Source: Comamonas sp. BIGb0124 (GTDB lineage Bacteria; Pseudomonadota; Gammaproteobacteria; Burkholderiales; Burkholderiaceae_C). From it: a DNA stretch of 64,000 bases. Under the pieces are notes generated by a model, which was not told the origin of the DNA, searched no databases, and saw only the letters and a list, made by a program, of their open reading frames with translations. Location: the NCBI RefSeq assembly GCF_003752175.1, contig NZ_RJVF01000009.1, positions 806,001 to 870,000 on the forward strand. The letters are read 5' to 3'. Positions 33,816 to 43,156 of the stretch are shown piece by piece (within the stretch, counting starts at the first letter, position 1; the number at the start of each line of letters is the position of its first letter). A program made the translations under genes and the position numbers.

Positions 33816-35447
33816 ATGGCAGACAAGCCGGATCCGATGACCCCCGATGGCGAGGTCACCCCCATCTCGACGGACTACAAGGTGGGGCAGGACAACATCG
33901 TCATGCAACTGGGCCCCTTCGGCCTCGACATACACAACCGTGTGTTTGCCGTGTCGGCCGTCGCCGTCATCGCGTTCGTGGTGCTCACGCTGGCATTTCA
34001 GAATTCGGTCGAGCCGATATTCTCCGGATTGCGAGACTGGCTGACCGGCCATCTCGACTGGTTCTTCATCTCGGTCGGCAACATCTTTGTGCTGCTGTGC
34101 GCGGTGCTGGCGATTTCGCCGCTCGGGCGCGTCAGGCTGGGCGGGACCGAAGCCCGTCCCGATTACAACTACGGCAGCTGGTTCGCCATGCTGTTCGCGG
34201 CCGGCATGGGCATCGGGCTGATGTTCTACGGCGTCTCCGAGCCGCTGTCGCATTTTGGCACGGCCATGGCCGGCGTGCAGATGGAAGACGGGGTGCGCAC
34301 CGACTGGGCGCCGCTGGGCGGTGCTGCCGGCGATGCCGCCGCAGCCAGCCGACTGGCCATGGCGGCCACCATCTACCACTGGGCGCTGCATCCCTGGGCG
34401 ATCTATGCCATTCTGGCGCTGGGGCTGGCCCTGTTCTCTTTCAACAAGGGCCTGCCGCTGACCATCCGCTCGGTCTTCTATCCCTTGCTGGGCGAGCGGG
34501 TGTGGGGCTGGCCCGGCCACGTCATCGACATCCTCGCGGTGCTCGCCACGCTGTTCGGGCTGGCCACCTCGCTGGGCCTGGGCGCCGCGCAGGCTGCCGC
34601 GGGCCTCAACCATCTGTTCGGCATCTCCATGGGCGAGACCACCCAGATCGTGCTGGTGATCGGCATCACCGCGATCGCCACCGCTTCGGTGCTCTCGGGC
34701 CTGGATGCGGGCGTCAAGCTGCTCTCCGAGATCAACATGCTGCTGGCGCTGTTGCTGGTCGTCTTTGTCATCGTGCTGGGCCCGACGCTGGTTCTCCTCA
34801 CCGGCTTCTTCTCCAATCTGGGCGCCTACCTGGAGTACCTGCCTGCGCTGGCGAATCCCTTCGGTCGCGACGACGCCAACTTTGCCCAGGGCTGGACGGC
34901 GTTCTACTGGGCCTGGTGGATCTCTTGGTCGCCCTTCGTCGGCATGTTCATTGCGCGGGTCTCGCGTGGCCGCACGGTGCGCGAGTTCATCGTCTCGGTG
35001 CTGATCGTGCCCTCGCTGGCGTGCACCCTGTGGATGACCGTTTTCGGTGGAACCGCCATCCATGAACTGGTCAGCGCCGGCTATCGCGCGGCGGCCGATG
35101 CAGAGCTGCCGCTGCAGCTGTTCCTGATGCTCGAGGCGCTGCCCCTGGCGCAGATCACTTCGTTCGTGGGACTCATCCTGGTCGTGCTGTTTTTTGTCAC
35201 CTCCTCGGATTCCGGTTCGATGGTGATCGACGTGATTTCGGCCGGCGGCAAGATCGAATCGCCCATTCCGCAGCGTGTGTTCTGGTGCACCTTCGAAGGC
35301 CTGGTGGCCATTGCCCTGATCCTGGGGGGCGGGCTGGTCGCGCTGCAGGCCATGGCCGTCTCCACCGGCCTGCCGTTCGCGATCCTGCTGCTGGTGGCGA
35401 CCATCGGCATCGTCAAGGGCCTGGCGTCCGAGCCGCGTCCGCGTTGA
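33816..35447 (+). CDS. BCCT family transporter
   Basis: 543-residue carrier of the betaine-choline-carnitine family with twelve membrane helices. The BCCT signature YWAWWISWSPFVGMFIARVSRGRTVREF (read as two parts, with the Trp-rich box in helix 8) is intact, as are FAAGMGIGLMFYGVSEPLSH and SSDSGSMVIDV. ATG 33816 follows AGGAG by five bases. It begins a unit with the cNMP/CBS/DUF294 gene (16 bp) and the exonuclease. Betaine-type osmolytes are the usual substrates, but the long cytosolic regulatory tails of osmosensors are absent. Confidence 0.93.
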   Translation: MADKPDPMTPDGEVTPISTDYKVGQDNIVMQLGPFGLDIHNRVFAVSAVAVIAFVVLTLAFQNSVEPIFSGLRDWLTGHLDWFFISVGNIFVLLCAVLAISPLGRVRLGGTEARPDYNYGSWFAMLFAAGMGIGLMFYGVSEPLSHFGTAMAGVQMEDGVRTDWAPLGGAAGDAAAASRLAMAATIYHWALHPWAIYAILALGLALFSFNKGLPLTIRSVFYPLLGERVWGWPGHVIDILAVLATLFGLATSLGLGAAQAAAGLNHLFGISMGETTQIVLVIGITAIATASVLSGLDAGVKLLSEINMLLALLLVVFVIVLGPTLVLLTGFFSNLGAYLEYLPALANPFGRDDANFAQGWTAFYWAWWISWSPFVGMFIARVSRGRTVREFIVSVLIVPSLACTLWMTVFGGTAIHELVSAGYRAAADAELPLQLFLMLEALPLAQITSFVGLILVVLFFVTSSDSGSMVIDVISAGGKIESPIPQRVFWCTFEGLVAIALILGGGLVALQAMAVSTGLPFAILLLVATIGIVKGLASEPRPR

Positions 35448-35463
35448 GAGAACCGCGGCAGGG

Positions 35464-37356
35464 ATGACGATGCAGGATGAACAGTTCGAGATTCTGGCTT
35501 TCCTGGCCAGTCACGAGCCTTTCCGCGAGCTCGACGGGCCCACGCTGCAGCGCCTGGCCGAGTCGGTGGACGTGCGTTATTTCAAGGGCGGCAGCCCGAT
35601 CGTGGAGTTCGGCCAGGATGCGCAGTTCTGGCATATCGTGCGCAGCGGTGTGGTCGAGGTCTTCAGGCGCGACGGCACGCTCTACAACCGGGTCACCGAA
35701 GGCGCTTATTTCGGCGAGTTCGGCCTGCTGCATCGCAAGCGTGTGCGTTTCCCGGCGCGTGCCGCCGAAGACACCTTGCTTTACCTGGTCCCCGAGCCGG
35801 TCTTCACCCAACTGTTCGAAACGCATGAACTGTTTGCCGACAAGGTCGAGATCGAGGACCGCACCCGGCTGAGGCAGGCCGTGCTGCGCCAGCAGACCGA
35901 CAGCGGCCTGCTGTCGGCCGATGTACAGAGCCTGCTCCAGGGCGAAGCCGTCACGATCCCGGAGTCGGCCACGGCCCGCGAAGCCGCGCAGCGCATGACC
36001 GAGCACGACGTGTCGTCGCTGCTGGTGGTGCGCCCCGATCCGGATACGGGCCGGCCGGTCCTGGCGGGCATCGTCACCGACCGCGACATCCGCTCGCGGC
36101 TGGTGGCCGGCTGCCGGGACATGGACACGCCGGTGGTCCGGATCGCCACGCAGGACGTGATCGCCATCGATCACAACCGGCTGGTGTTCGAGGCCATGAT
36201 GCTCATGCTGCGTCACAACGTGCACCATCTGCCGGTCCTCGCGAAACGCGAGCCCGTGGGCGTGCTGGCCATGTCCGATATCGTCCGGCTCGAATCCCAG
36301 AGCAGCCTGTTCGTGGTGGCCGGCATCAACCGGGCGGCCTCGGTCGAAGAACTGGCGGTGCTGGCCCGCGAGGCACGGGCCAGCTTCGTCAAGATGGTCG
36401 AAGGCGATCTCAGTTCGCGCATCGTGGGCAGCACGCTGTCGGCCATCGGCCGGGCGTTCAAGCAACGGTTGCTCGAACTCGCCGAGCAGCGGTTCGGCCC
36501 ACCGCCGGTGCCTTACTGCTTTCTGGCCCTGGGCTCCATGGCGCGGCAGGAACAGCTCGTCGTGACCGACCAGGACAACGCCCTGATCCTGGACAACAGC
36601 TACGACGAGGCGGTTCACGACGCCTACTTCGAACAACTGGCACGGTTTGTCTGCGACGGCCTGGCGCAGTGCGGTTATGCCTACTGCACCGGCGGTGTCA
36701 TGGCCAGCAACCGCCAGTGGCGCCAGCCCCTGCGGGTGTGGGAAGCGCGGTTTCGCGAATGGATCGAAAACCCCACGCCCGAGTCGCTGCTCCACAGCAA
36801 CATCTTTTTCGACATCGACGGCGTGGCCGGCCGCACGGAGTGGGCGGACAGCCTGCGGGCCATGGTGGCCCGGCACGCCCGTGCCCATCCGCGCTTTCTG
36901 GCCAGCATGGCTCGCAACGCGCTGCTGCGTACACCGCCGCTCGGATTCTTCAAGGATTTTGTGCTGGAGGTGGATGGCCGCCACAGTGCGGCCATCAATC
37001 TCAAGCGGCGCGGCACGGCCCCGCTGTCCGACCTCATCCGCGTGCATGCCCTGGGTATCGGCTCGGAGGCCCTCAACTCGTTCGACCGGCTCGACGAAGT
37101 GGTCGAAGCCGGCGCATTGCCGCCCGGCCGGGGACCCGCATTGCACGATGCGCTCGAGTTCATCAGCATGGTGCGCATCCGCAACCAGGCCCGCGATCTG
37201 AAGGGGGGGCGAGAGCCCGACAACAGCATCGAGCCCGACCAGCTCTCCGAGTTCGAACGCAAGAGCCTGCGGGATGCCTTCACCATCCTCAGCCATGCCC
37301 AGGACTACCTGAAGTTCCGTTTCCAGTCCGCCCGGGGGCCGGAGCGGCCGCGCTGA
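35464..37356 (+). CDS. cNMP-binding / CBS / DUF294 nucleotidyltransferase-like protein
   Basis: 630-residue cytoplasmic signalling protein. Domains: cyclic-nucleotide-binding-like (about 10-125; GAYFGEFGLLHRKRVRFPAR), two CBS repeats (about 160-285; VTIPESATAREAAQRMTEHD and LAMSDIVRLESQ), a DUF294 nucleotidyltransferase-like domain (about 320-455; LGSMARQEQ then TDQDNALI) and the DUF294 C-terminal helical domain. This architecture is known next to sodium/solute transporters and an exonuclease in systems with CrbS/CrbR-type regulators. It shares one base with the next gene (TGATG). It may relay nucleotide levels to the transporter; direct evidence is lacking. Confidence 0.9.
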   Translation: MTMQDEQFEILAFLASHEPFRELDGPTLQRLAESVDVRYFKGGSPIVEFGQDAQFWHIVRSGVVEVFRRDGTLYNRVTEGAYFGEFGLLHRKRVRFPARAAEDTLLYLVPEPVFTQLFETHELFADKVEIEDRTRLRQAVLRQQTDSGLLSADVQSLLQGEAVTIPESATAREAAQRMTEHDVSSLLVVRPDPDTGRPVLAGIVTDRDIRSRLVAGCRDMDTPVVRIATQDVIAIDHNRLVFEAMMLMLRHNVHHLPVLAKREPVGVLAMSDIVRLESQSSLFVVAGINRAASVEELAVLAREARASFVKMVEGDLSSRIVGSTLSAIGRAFKQRLLELAEQRFGPPPVPYCFLALGSMARQEQLVVTDQDNALILDNSYDEAVHDAYFEQLARFVCDGLAQCGYAYCTGGVMASNRQWRQPLRVWEARFREWIENPTPESLLHSNIFFDIDGVAGRTEWADSLRAMVARHARAHPRFLASMARNALLRTPPLGFFKDFVLEVDGRHSAAINLKRRGTAPLSDLIRVHALGIGSEALNSFDRLDEVVEAGALPPGRGPALHDALEFISMVRIRNQARDLKGGREPDNSIEPDQLSEFERKSLRDAFTILSHAQDYLKFRFQSARGPERPR

Positions 37357-38117
37357 TGCTGCACAGCGGCCTCTTGCGCGGTCCCGGCGGAACGCCCCCC
37401 GCCGAGGGCTCCCGCGCGCTCGATTGGCCCCTGGGCATGCGGCAACTGCTGGCGGCGACCCGCGACCCGCGGCTGCAGGCCTATTACCGTGCAGGCGCGC
37501 CCGAAGGCAGCACGCCGCTGCACGAGGCGCCGCTCATGGCGCTGGACGTCGAGACCACGGGGCTCGATCCGGAACGCGACGGCATTCTCAGCATCGGCCT
37601 CGTCCCGATGTCGCTCTCGCGCATCCGTTCCAGTCAGGCACGCCACTGGCTGCTCAAGCCGAGGCTGCCGCTGAGCAGCGCCTCGGTGGCTTTCCATGGC
37701 ATCACCCATGCCCACATCCGCCACGCCCCCGACTTGCTCGATGTGCTCGAAGAGGTGCTGGGCATGATGGCCGGCCATGTCATGGTGGTCCATTGCCGCG
37801 AGATCGAGCGGCAGTTCCTGCGTGCCGCCGTGTCGTCGCGTGTGGGGGAGGGCGTCCAGTTTCCGGTCATCGACACCATGGCGCTCGAGGCCCGCCTGCA
37901 CCGTCAGCCGCAGCCCTGGCAGTGGTTGCCCCGCTGGCTGCACCGGCCTGCGCCTCCCGTGTCGATCCGGCTGGCCGCCAGCCGCGACCGCTACGGCTTG
38001 CCGCGTTATCGCCTGCACCATGCCTTGACCGATGCGCTGGCCACTGCCGAACTGCTGCAGGCCCAGGTCGCCCACCGGTTCACGCCCGACACGCCGCTCT
38101 CGGCACTCTGGTCCTGA
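37356..38117 (+). CDS. DnaQ-like 3'-5' exonuclease
   Basis: 253 residues. An N-terminal helical extension of about 55 residues precedes a DEDDh-type exonuclease core. Exo I is MALDVETTGLDPERDGILSIG (Asp/Glu pair); Exo II reads VVHCREIERQFL, with Glu in place of the usual Asp; Exo III is HHALTDALATAELL. The Exo II change is, to my memory, common in the subfamily that accompanies DUF294 proteins, so activity is probably kept. Translation is coupled to the DUF294 gene (overlap by one base). It converges on the histidine kinase gene, nine bases away. Confidence 0.88.
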   Translation: MLHSGLLRGPGGTPPAEGSRALDWPLGMRQLLAATRDPRLQAYYRAGAPEGSTPLHEAPLMALDVETTGLDPERDGILSIGLVPMSLSRIRSSQARHWLLKPRLPLSSASVAFHGITHAHIRHAPDLLDVLEEVLGMMAGHVMVVHCREIERQFLRAAVSSRVGEGVQFPVIDTMALEARLHRQPQPWQWLPRWLHRPAPPVSIRLAASRDRYGLPRYRLHHALTDALATAELLQAQVAHRFTPDTPLSALWS

Positions 38118-38126
38118 AACGCCGGC

Positions 38127-40781
38127 TCAACGGCGTCGCAGCAGCATCTGGCTCACCAGTGCGCGCAGCGCCGGCGGGCGGACCGGCTTGACCAGAATGC
38201 CCCAGCCGCGCTCGCCGGCCAGTTCGAGCAATGCCTCGGTACGCTGCGCCGCGATCAGCACCACGGCGGTGGATTGTCCCCAGCGTTGCGTGAGACGGTC
38301 GTAGCGGGCCAGGCTTTCGGTGGCATCGCCATGCACCTCGAGCAACACCATGTGCGGTGCCTGGCCCGGAACCGCCGCGGCGAGGGCCGCATCGGCGCTG
38401 CCGGTCCACGGCACGGTGCCGCCCCACCGTTCGAGCAAGCCGCCCAGCGTGGCGCACAACGGGATGTCGTCTGCAATGCACCAACTGCTGTGGCCGCGTA
38501 GCGGTGTGTCGGTGTCTGCGGCCGCAGGTTCGGGCGCGGGCAGGAGGGCGGCCGGTGTCTCTTCCAGCGCCGCCGCCTGCCCGATGGGCACGGCGACCCA
38601 GAACGTGCTGCCGCGCCCCAGTTGAGACGAGACCCCGATGGGGTGTCCGAGCAGGCGGCCGACCCGTTCGACGATCGCCAGGCCCAGGCCGGCGCCCCGG
38701 TCGTCGCCGTGACCTTCGTCGAGGCGGCGGAACTCCTCGAAGATCTCGCCCAGCAGGCTCTCGGGAATGCCGGGGCCCTGATCGTGGACTTCGATGCGCA
38801 GGGTGTCGCCGTGGCGCCGGCAACCGAACAGGATGCGGCCCTGCCGGGTGTAGCGCACCGCGTTCGAGAGGTAGTTCTGCAGGATGCGGCGCAGCAGGGC
38901 CTCGTCGCTGCGCACGACGAGCGGCGAGGCCCGCCCCCGCAACTGCAGGCCGTGACTGGCCGCCAGCATGCCGAATTCGCGCAGCAGCGTCTCCATGAGG
39001 GGCGCCAGCGCGAAGTCGCGGATGTGCACCGGCAACTGGCCGGATTCCATGCGCGAGATATCGAGCAGGCTGCTCAGAATGTCGTCCTGCGCCGACAGCG
39101 CATGGTGGATGTGGTCGGCGTAGGCGCGGCCGGTGTCGTCGGTCAGATGGCCGCGCAGTCCGGAGAGGTACATGCGGGCGGCGTTGAGGGGCTGGAGCAG
39201 ATCGTGCACGGCGGCGCTCACGAAGCGCGTCTTGTAGTGATTGGCCTTTTCCGCCTGACGCCGCGCCAGGTCGAGGTCGCGGGTGCGCTCGGCAATGCGG
39301 TGCTCCAGCGCATCGGCCAGCGAACGCAATTCACGCGCCGCATTCTTGTAGCTGGTGATGTCGGCATAGCTGGTGACGAAGCCGCCGTCGGGCAGCGGGT
39401 TGCCCCGGATCTCCAGCACCGTGCCGTCCTCTTTTTCGCTTTCGCGCAAGTGCGGTTTGCCGCTGCGCAGATGATTGAGGCGGCGCTGGATCGCTTCTTC
39501 GACCGGCCCCGGACCGAGCAGTCCGCGTCGTGCGTTGTAGCGGAACAGATCCTCGATCGGCAGGCCGACCCGGATGAGTCCCGGCGGAAACCGGAACAGC
39601 TCGAGGTAACGTTTGTTCCAGGCCGTCAGCCGCAGTTCGGCGTCGATGACCACCACGCCCTGGGGCAGGTGGGCGAGGTTGCGGCTGAGCCCGCTGTCGG
39701 CTGCGCTGGCCGCCTGGACGATGCCGTCCTGCGCCGTTCGCAGTTCCTGCGCGTGCTGCTGCAGCACGGTCTCGAGTTCCTGCCGGCTGCGCTGGCGCAA
39801 TGCGGACAGGCGGCGGTGCTGCCGGCCGTACAGCACCAGCAGCGACAGGGCCAGCCAGATGCCGGCAGCCGCGAGTCCGGCGGCCCGGCCGGCGGCTGTC
39901 GATGCCTGGGTGTCGTGCAGCAGGTGCACGGTCCAGCCCTTGTCGCTCAGGAACTGGGTGTGCCACAGCACCGCACCCTTCACGGCCGGATCGAGCACCC
40001 GCGTCATCGTGCCGCCGGTTTCCAGCCGTTCGAGCGGTTCGTAGCGGGCCGCGAGCAGGGGCTGGTCGGCGTATTGCCGGCTGGCCCGCAATTCCCGGCG
40101 CTGCGCCTCGCTCAGCGAGTCGAGCACGCGGTAGTGCCATTCCTTGCGGCTGGCGAGGAACACCACGCCATGCGTGTCGGACACCAGCACGACGTCCGGG
40201 GTCTCCAGCCAGTCGCGTTCGAGTGCGGTCAGGATGATCTTGATCACGATGATGCCCATCACGTGTCCCTGCGGATCCTCGATGGCCTGCGACAGGAAAT
40301 AGCCCGGCTCGCCCGTGGTCAGCCCGATGCCGTAGAAATCGCCCCTGCCACGGGCCAGGGCCTGCTGCACATAGGGGCGAAAGCTGTAGTTCACGCCCAC
40401 ATTGCTGCGGGGATCGCGCCAGTTGCTGGCGGCCAGGGCCGTGCCCTGCGCATCGATCAGCGTCAGCGTGGACGACTGGCTGGCGCCGTTGGCCTGCTCG
40501 AGCTTGGCGTTGAGCCGGGTCACGTCGTCGGCGAGCAAGGGGCGGGAAACCGCATCGCGCAATTCGGTGTCCAGCGCCAGCAGTTGCGGCAGCGTGTTGT
40601 AGCGGTCGATGCGCTGTTGCAGCGACTGCGTGTACAGATCGAGCTGGCGCCGCACGCTGTCGCTTTCGACCTGCAGGGAGCCGTTGTGCGCCAGGTGCGA
40701 GGCGGCCAAGGCCGCGAGCGCCATGCCACCCAGAATGGCCACCACGGTCCAGAGCGGGTTGGGGCGTTGCAACAGATTCAT
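38127..40781 (-). CDS. hybrid sensor histidine kinase with Cache and PAS domains
   Basis: 884 residues. Membrane helix (about 10-30), a periplasmic Cache sensor of DctB type (about 35-290, VNYSFRPYVQQALARGRGDFYG, then GYFLSQAIEDPQGHVMGII), a second helix (about 300-320), coiled coil, PAS (about 375-480), HisKA with phosphorylated His526 in AAVHDLLQPLNAARMYLSG, HATPase (about 640-750) and a C-terminal receiver. In the receiver the acidic pair (CIADD) and Lys (LVKPVRPP) remain, but the phospho-acceptor Asp is Glu815 (MVLLEVHGD). The Cache domain and adjacency to dctA suggest C4-dicarboxylate sensing. Confidence 0.92.
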   Translation of the reverse strand: MNLLQRPNPLWTVVAILGGMALAALAASHLAHNGSLQVESDSVRRQLDLYTQSLQQRIDRYNTLPQLLALDTELRDAVSRPLLADDVTRLNAKLEQANGASQSSTLTLIDAQGTALAASNWRDPRSNVGVNYSFRPYVQQALARGRGDFYGIGLTTGEPGYFLSQAIEDPQGHVMGIIVIKIILTALERDWLETPDVVLVSDTHGVVFLASRKEWHYRVLDSLSEAQRRELRASRQYADQPLLAARYEPLERLETGGTMTRVLDPAVKGAVLWHTQFLSDKGWTVHLLHDTQASTAAGRAAGLAAAGIWLALSLLVLYGRQHRRLSALRQRSRQELETVLQQHAQELRTAQDGIVQAASAADSGLSRNLAHLPQGVVVIDAELRLTAWNKRYLELFRFPPGLIRVGLPIEDLFRYNARRGLLGPGPVEEAIQRRLNHLRSGKPHLRESEKEDGTVLEIRGNPLPDGGFVTSYADITSYKNAARELRSLADALEHRIAERTRDLDLARRQAEKANHYKTRFVSAAVHDLLQPLNAARMYLSGLRGHLTDDTGRAYADHIHHALSAQDDILSSLLDISRMESGQLPVHIRDFALAPLMETLLREFGMLAASHGLQLRGRASPLVVRSDEALLRRILQNYLSNAVRYTRQGRILFGCRRHGDTLRIEVHDQGPGIPESLLGEIFEEFRRLDEGHGDDRGAGLGLAIVERVGRLLGHPIGVSSQLGRGSTFWVAVPIGQAAALEETPAALLPAPEPAAADTDTPLRGHSSWCIADDIPLCATLGGLLERWGGTVPWTGSADAALAAAVPGQAPHMVLLEVHGDATESLARYDRLTQRWGQSTAVVLIAAQRTEALLELAGERGWGILVKPVRPPALRALVSQMLLRRR

Positions 40782-40966
40782 GGGCTGGAAAGGGGGGCTA
40801 GGGAAAACCACGAGAGGGGCGCCGGGCAGAGCCGCCGGAGGGCATTCGATTTCCGATTATGGCTAACGTAAGCCCTTGTATTTGAAAGGATTGTTCGAAG
40901 GGCGATCGTGCGCCGCGCGGTTCGGGGTGCGGCCGTGCCCATCGGCGTCTACTACCAATGAGCTAT

Positions 40967-40988
40967 CTGCCATTGTCGGCACTGGCAG
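40967..40988. promoter_or_regulatory. inverted repeat upstream of dctA
   Basis: CTGCCA (40967-40972) and TGGCAG (40983-40988) form a perfect 6-bp dyad with a ten-base spacer, in the 274-bp region between the divergent kinase and dctA genes. It is a candidate site for the nearby LuxR-type response regulator. No sigma-54 type -24/-12 element is evident. Confidence 0.35.
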
Positions 40989-41055
40989 TTACAAACGGCC
41001 CGTCAGCGCCGCATCGTCGCGCTATCTTATTGATTAAAAAGTCAGGAGCCAACGC

Positions 41056-42411
41056 ATGCATGCGATTTCTGCCGACACCGCGGCCCCCGCGCGTCTTCCG
41101 TTCTACCGCCAGCTCTACTTCCAGGTGGTGGTCGCCATCGTTCTGGGCGTGCTTCTGGGACATTTCGAACCCGCGTTCGCCGCTCAGCTCAAGCCCCTGG
41201 GCGACGCCTTCATCAAGCTGGTGAAGATGATCATCGCACCGGTGATCTTCCTGACCATCGTCACCGGCATCGCCGGCATGACGCACCTGCGCACGGTGGG
41301 CCGGGTGTTCGCCAAGTCCATGGCGTACTTCCTGTTCTTCTCCACCCTGGCGCTGGTCGTCGGCATGATCGTCGCGCACGTGGTCCAGCCCGGCGCCGGC
41401 ATGAACATCAATCCGGCCGATCTCGACCAGGGCGCCGTGAAGACCTATGTCGCCAAGTCGCATGAGCTGAGCCTCATCGGCTTCGCCATGGACATCATCC
41501 CCAACACGATGATGAGCGCCTTCGTCGACGGCAACATCCTGCAGGTGCTGTTCATCGCCGTGCTGTTCGGCATCTCGCTGGCACTGGCCGGTGAAAAAGG
41601 CCAGATGGTCGCGAGCTTTCTCGAGTCGCTGACGGCGCCGGTCTTCAAGCTGGTGCACATCCTCATGAAGGCCGCCCCGATCGGCGCCTTCGGTGCCATC
41701 GCCTTCACCATCGGCAAGTACGGCGTGGCCTCGCTGATCAACCTGGCCTGGCTGGTGGGCAGCTTCTACATCACGTCGCTGCTGTTCGTGGTGGTGATCC
41801 TGGGTCTGGTCGCCCGCCTGTGCGGCTTCTCGGTGTTCAAGCTGGCCCGCTACCTCAAGGCCGAGCTGCTGCTGGTGCTGGGCACGTCCTCGTCGGAATC
41901 GGCCCTGCCGTCGCTGATGGAGAAGATGGAACGCGCCGGCTGCAAGAAGTCGGTGGTGGGCCTGGTCGTTCCGACCGGCTACTCCTTCAACCTCGACGGC
42001 ACCAACATCTACATGACGCTGGCCGCGCTGTTCATCGCGCAGGCGACCAACACCGAGCTGACGCTGTGGCACCAGATCACGCTGCTGCTGGTGGCGATGC
42101 TCAGCTCCAAGGGCGCTGCGGGTGTGACCGGCGCCGGCTTCATCACCCTGGCTGCCACGCTGGCCGTGGTGCCCGAAGTGCCGGTGGCCGGCATGGCGCT
42201 GATCCTCGGTGTCGACCGCTTCATGAGCGAATGCCGTTCGCTCACCAACTTCATGGGCAACGCCGTCGCGACGGTGGTGGTCGCCCGTTGGGAAAACGCG
42301 CTCGACTACAAGCAGCTCAACGCCGCACTCGACTCGGACGGCAGCGTGGCTGTCCAGCCCGCACGCAGCGCTGCCGACGAACTGCTGGTTCCGGGCACCA
42401 AACAAGCCTGA
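41056..42411 (+). CDS. dctA: C4-dicarboxylate/H+ (Na+) symporter DctA
   Basis: 451-residue aerobic uptake carrier for succinate, fumarate and malate, of the DAACS (glutamate-transporter-like) family. Recognised by [42 protein letters not shown], the hairpin [18 protein letters not shown], the conserved [20 protein letters not shown] and [26 protein letters not shown] lies seven bases before the ATG. Flanked on both sides by genes of a two-component system that very likely controls it. Confidence 0.97.
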   Translation: MHAISADTAAPARLPFYRQLYFQVVVAIVLGVLLGHFEPAFAAQLKPLGDAFIKLVKMIIAPVIFLTIVTGIAGMTHLRTVGRVFAKSMAYFLFFSTLALVVGMIVAHVVQPGAGMNINPADLDQGAVKTYVAKSHELSLIGFAMDIIPNTMMSAFVDGNILQVLFIAVLFGISLALAGEKGQMVASFLESLTAPVFKLVHILMKAAPIGAFGAIAFTIGKYGVASLINLAWLVGSFYITSLLFVVVILGLVARLCGFSVFKLARYLKAELLLVLGTSSSESALPSLMEKMERAGCKKSVVGLVVPTGYSFNLDGTNIYMTLAALFIAQATNTELTLWHQITLLLVAMLSSKGAAGVTGAGFITLAATLAVVPEVPVAGMALILGVDRFMSECRSLTNFMGNAVATVVVARWENALDYKQLNAALDSDGSVAVQPARSAADELLVPGTKQA

Positions 42412-42499
42412 TCGGCCGCCGGGGCCGCACATCGAGGCTCCATGCCTCGGCCGCGCCCCTCTCGATCGCCAGCCGCTCCGGGAAACCGGCGCGGATTTT

Positions 42500-43156
42500 T
42501 CAATTGGAGAGGTCGCGGCTCTCGGGCTCCAGGCTCTTGACCAGCACGGCGGCCTGCGTCCGGCTGTAGCAATTGAGCTTTTTCAGAATGGCGGTGATGT
42601 GCACTTTCACCGTGTTTTCGGCCAGATCCAGCTCATGGGCGATCTGCTTGTTGAGCAGGCCGTCGGCCAGACACAGCAAGACCTTGAACTGCTGCGGCGT
42701 GAGCTGCGCGAGCTTTTCCGCGAGTTCTTCGTCTTCCTTCGACGACGCCACCGTGATCGGCGGAAACCAGCTGCCGCCTTCCAGCACCTGGGCGATCGCA
42801 TCGTGGATCAGCGCAGGCGGCGAGGCCTTGGGGATGAATGCGGCGGCGCCGAATTGCCGGGCCCGCTGGATCACCCGCGGCTGGTCGTTGGACGAGATCA
42901 CGATCACCGGCACATCGGGGTGTTTGCCGCGGATGCGCAGCAAGGCCGAAAAACCCTTGGTGCCCGGCATGGTGAGGTCCAGCAGTACGAGGTCGACCTG
43001 CGGCGTGCCTTCCAGTCCCGCATCGAGGGACGAGGCGCTGGCGGCCTCCACGATACGCAGGTCGGCGAACGACTCCCTCAGCACCTGGATCACCGCCGCG
43101 CGGAACAGGGGATGGTCGTCGGCAACTAGAAACGTCAGCTCAATCTTGGTGCTCAT
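42500..43156 (-). CDS. LuxR-type response regulator
   Basis: 218 residues. The receiver domain (about 6-125) has the acidic pair in LVADDHPLFRAAV and the phospho-acceptor Asp in VDLVLLDLTMPGTKG, followed by a LuxR/NarL-type helix-turn-helix (about 150-215; LTPQQFKVLLCLADGLLNKQIAHELDL, TVKVHITAILKKL). Close in style to ErdR/CrbR regulators of acetate and dicarboxylate use. Probably phosphorylated by the kinase at 38127. It converges on dctA, 88 bp away, and is divergent from the riboswitch operon. Confidence 0.94.
   Translation of the reverse strand: MSTKIELTFLVADDHPLFRAAVIQVLRESFADLRIVEAASASSLDAGLEGTPQVDLVLLDLTMPGTKGFSALLRIRGKHPDVPVIVISSNDQPRVIQRARQFGAAAFIPKASPPALIHDAIAQVLEGGSWFPPITVASSKEDEELAEKLAQLTPQQFKVLLCLADGLLNKQIAHELDLAENTVKVHITAILKKLNCYSRTQAAVLVKSLEPESRDLSN

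Noticed and set aside
33315-35063. 582-codon minus-strand frame over the BCCT gene
   Set aside because: Antisense shadow; the BCCT protein on the plus strand has its full signature.
38622-40871. 749-codon plus-strand frame over the histidine kinase
   Set aside because: Shadow; the minus-strand kinase has all expected motifs and a sensible start.
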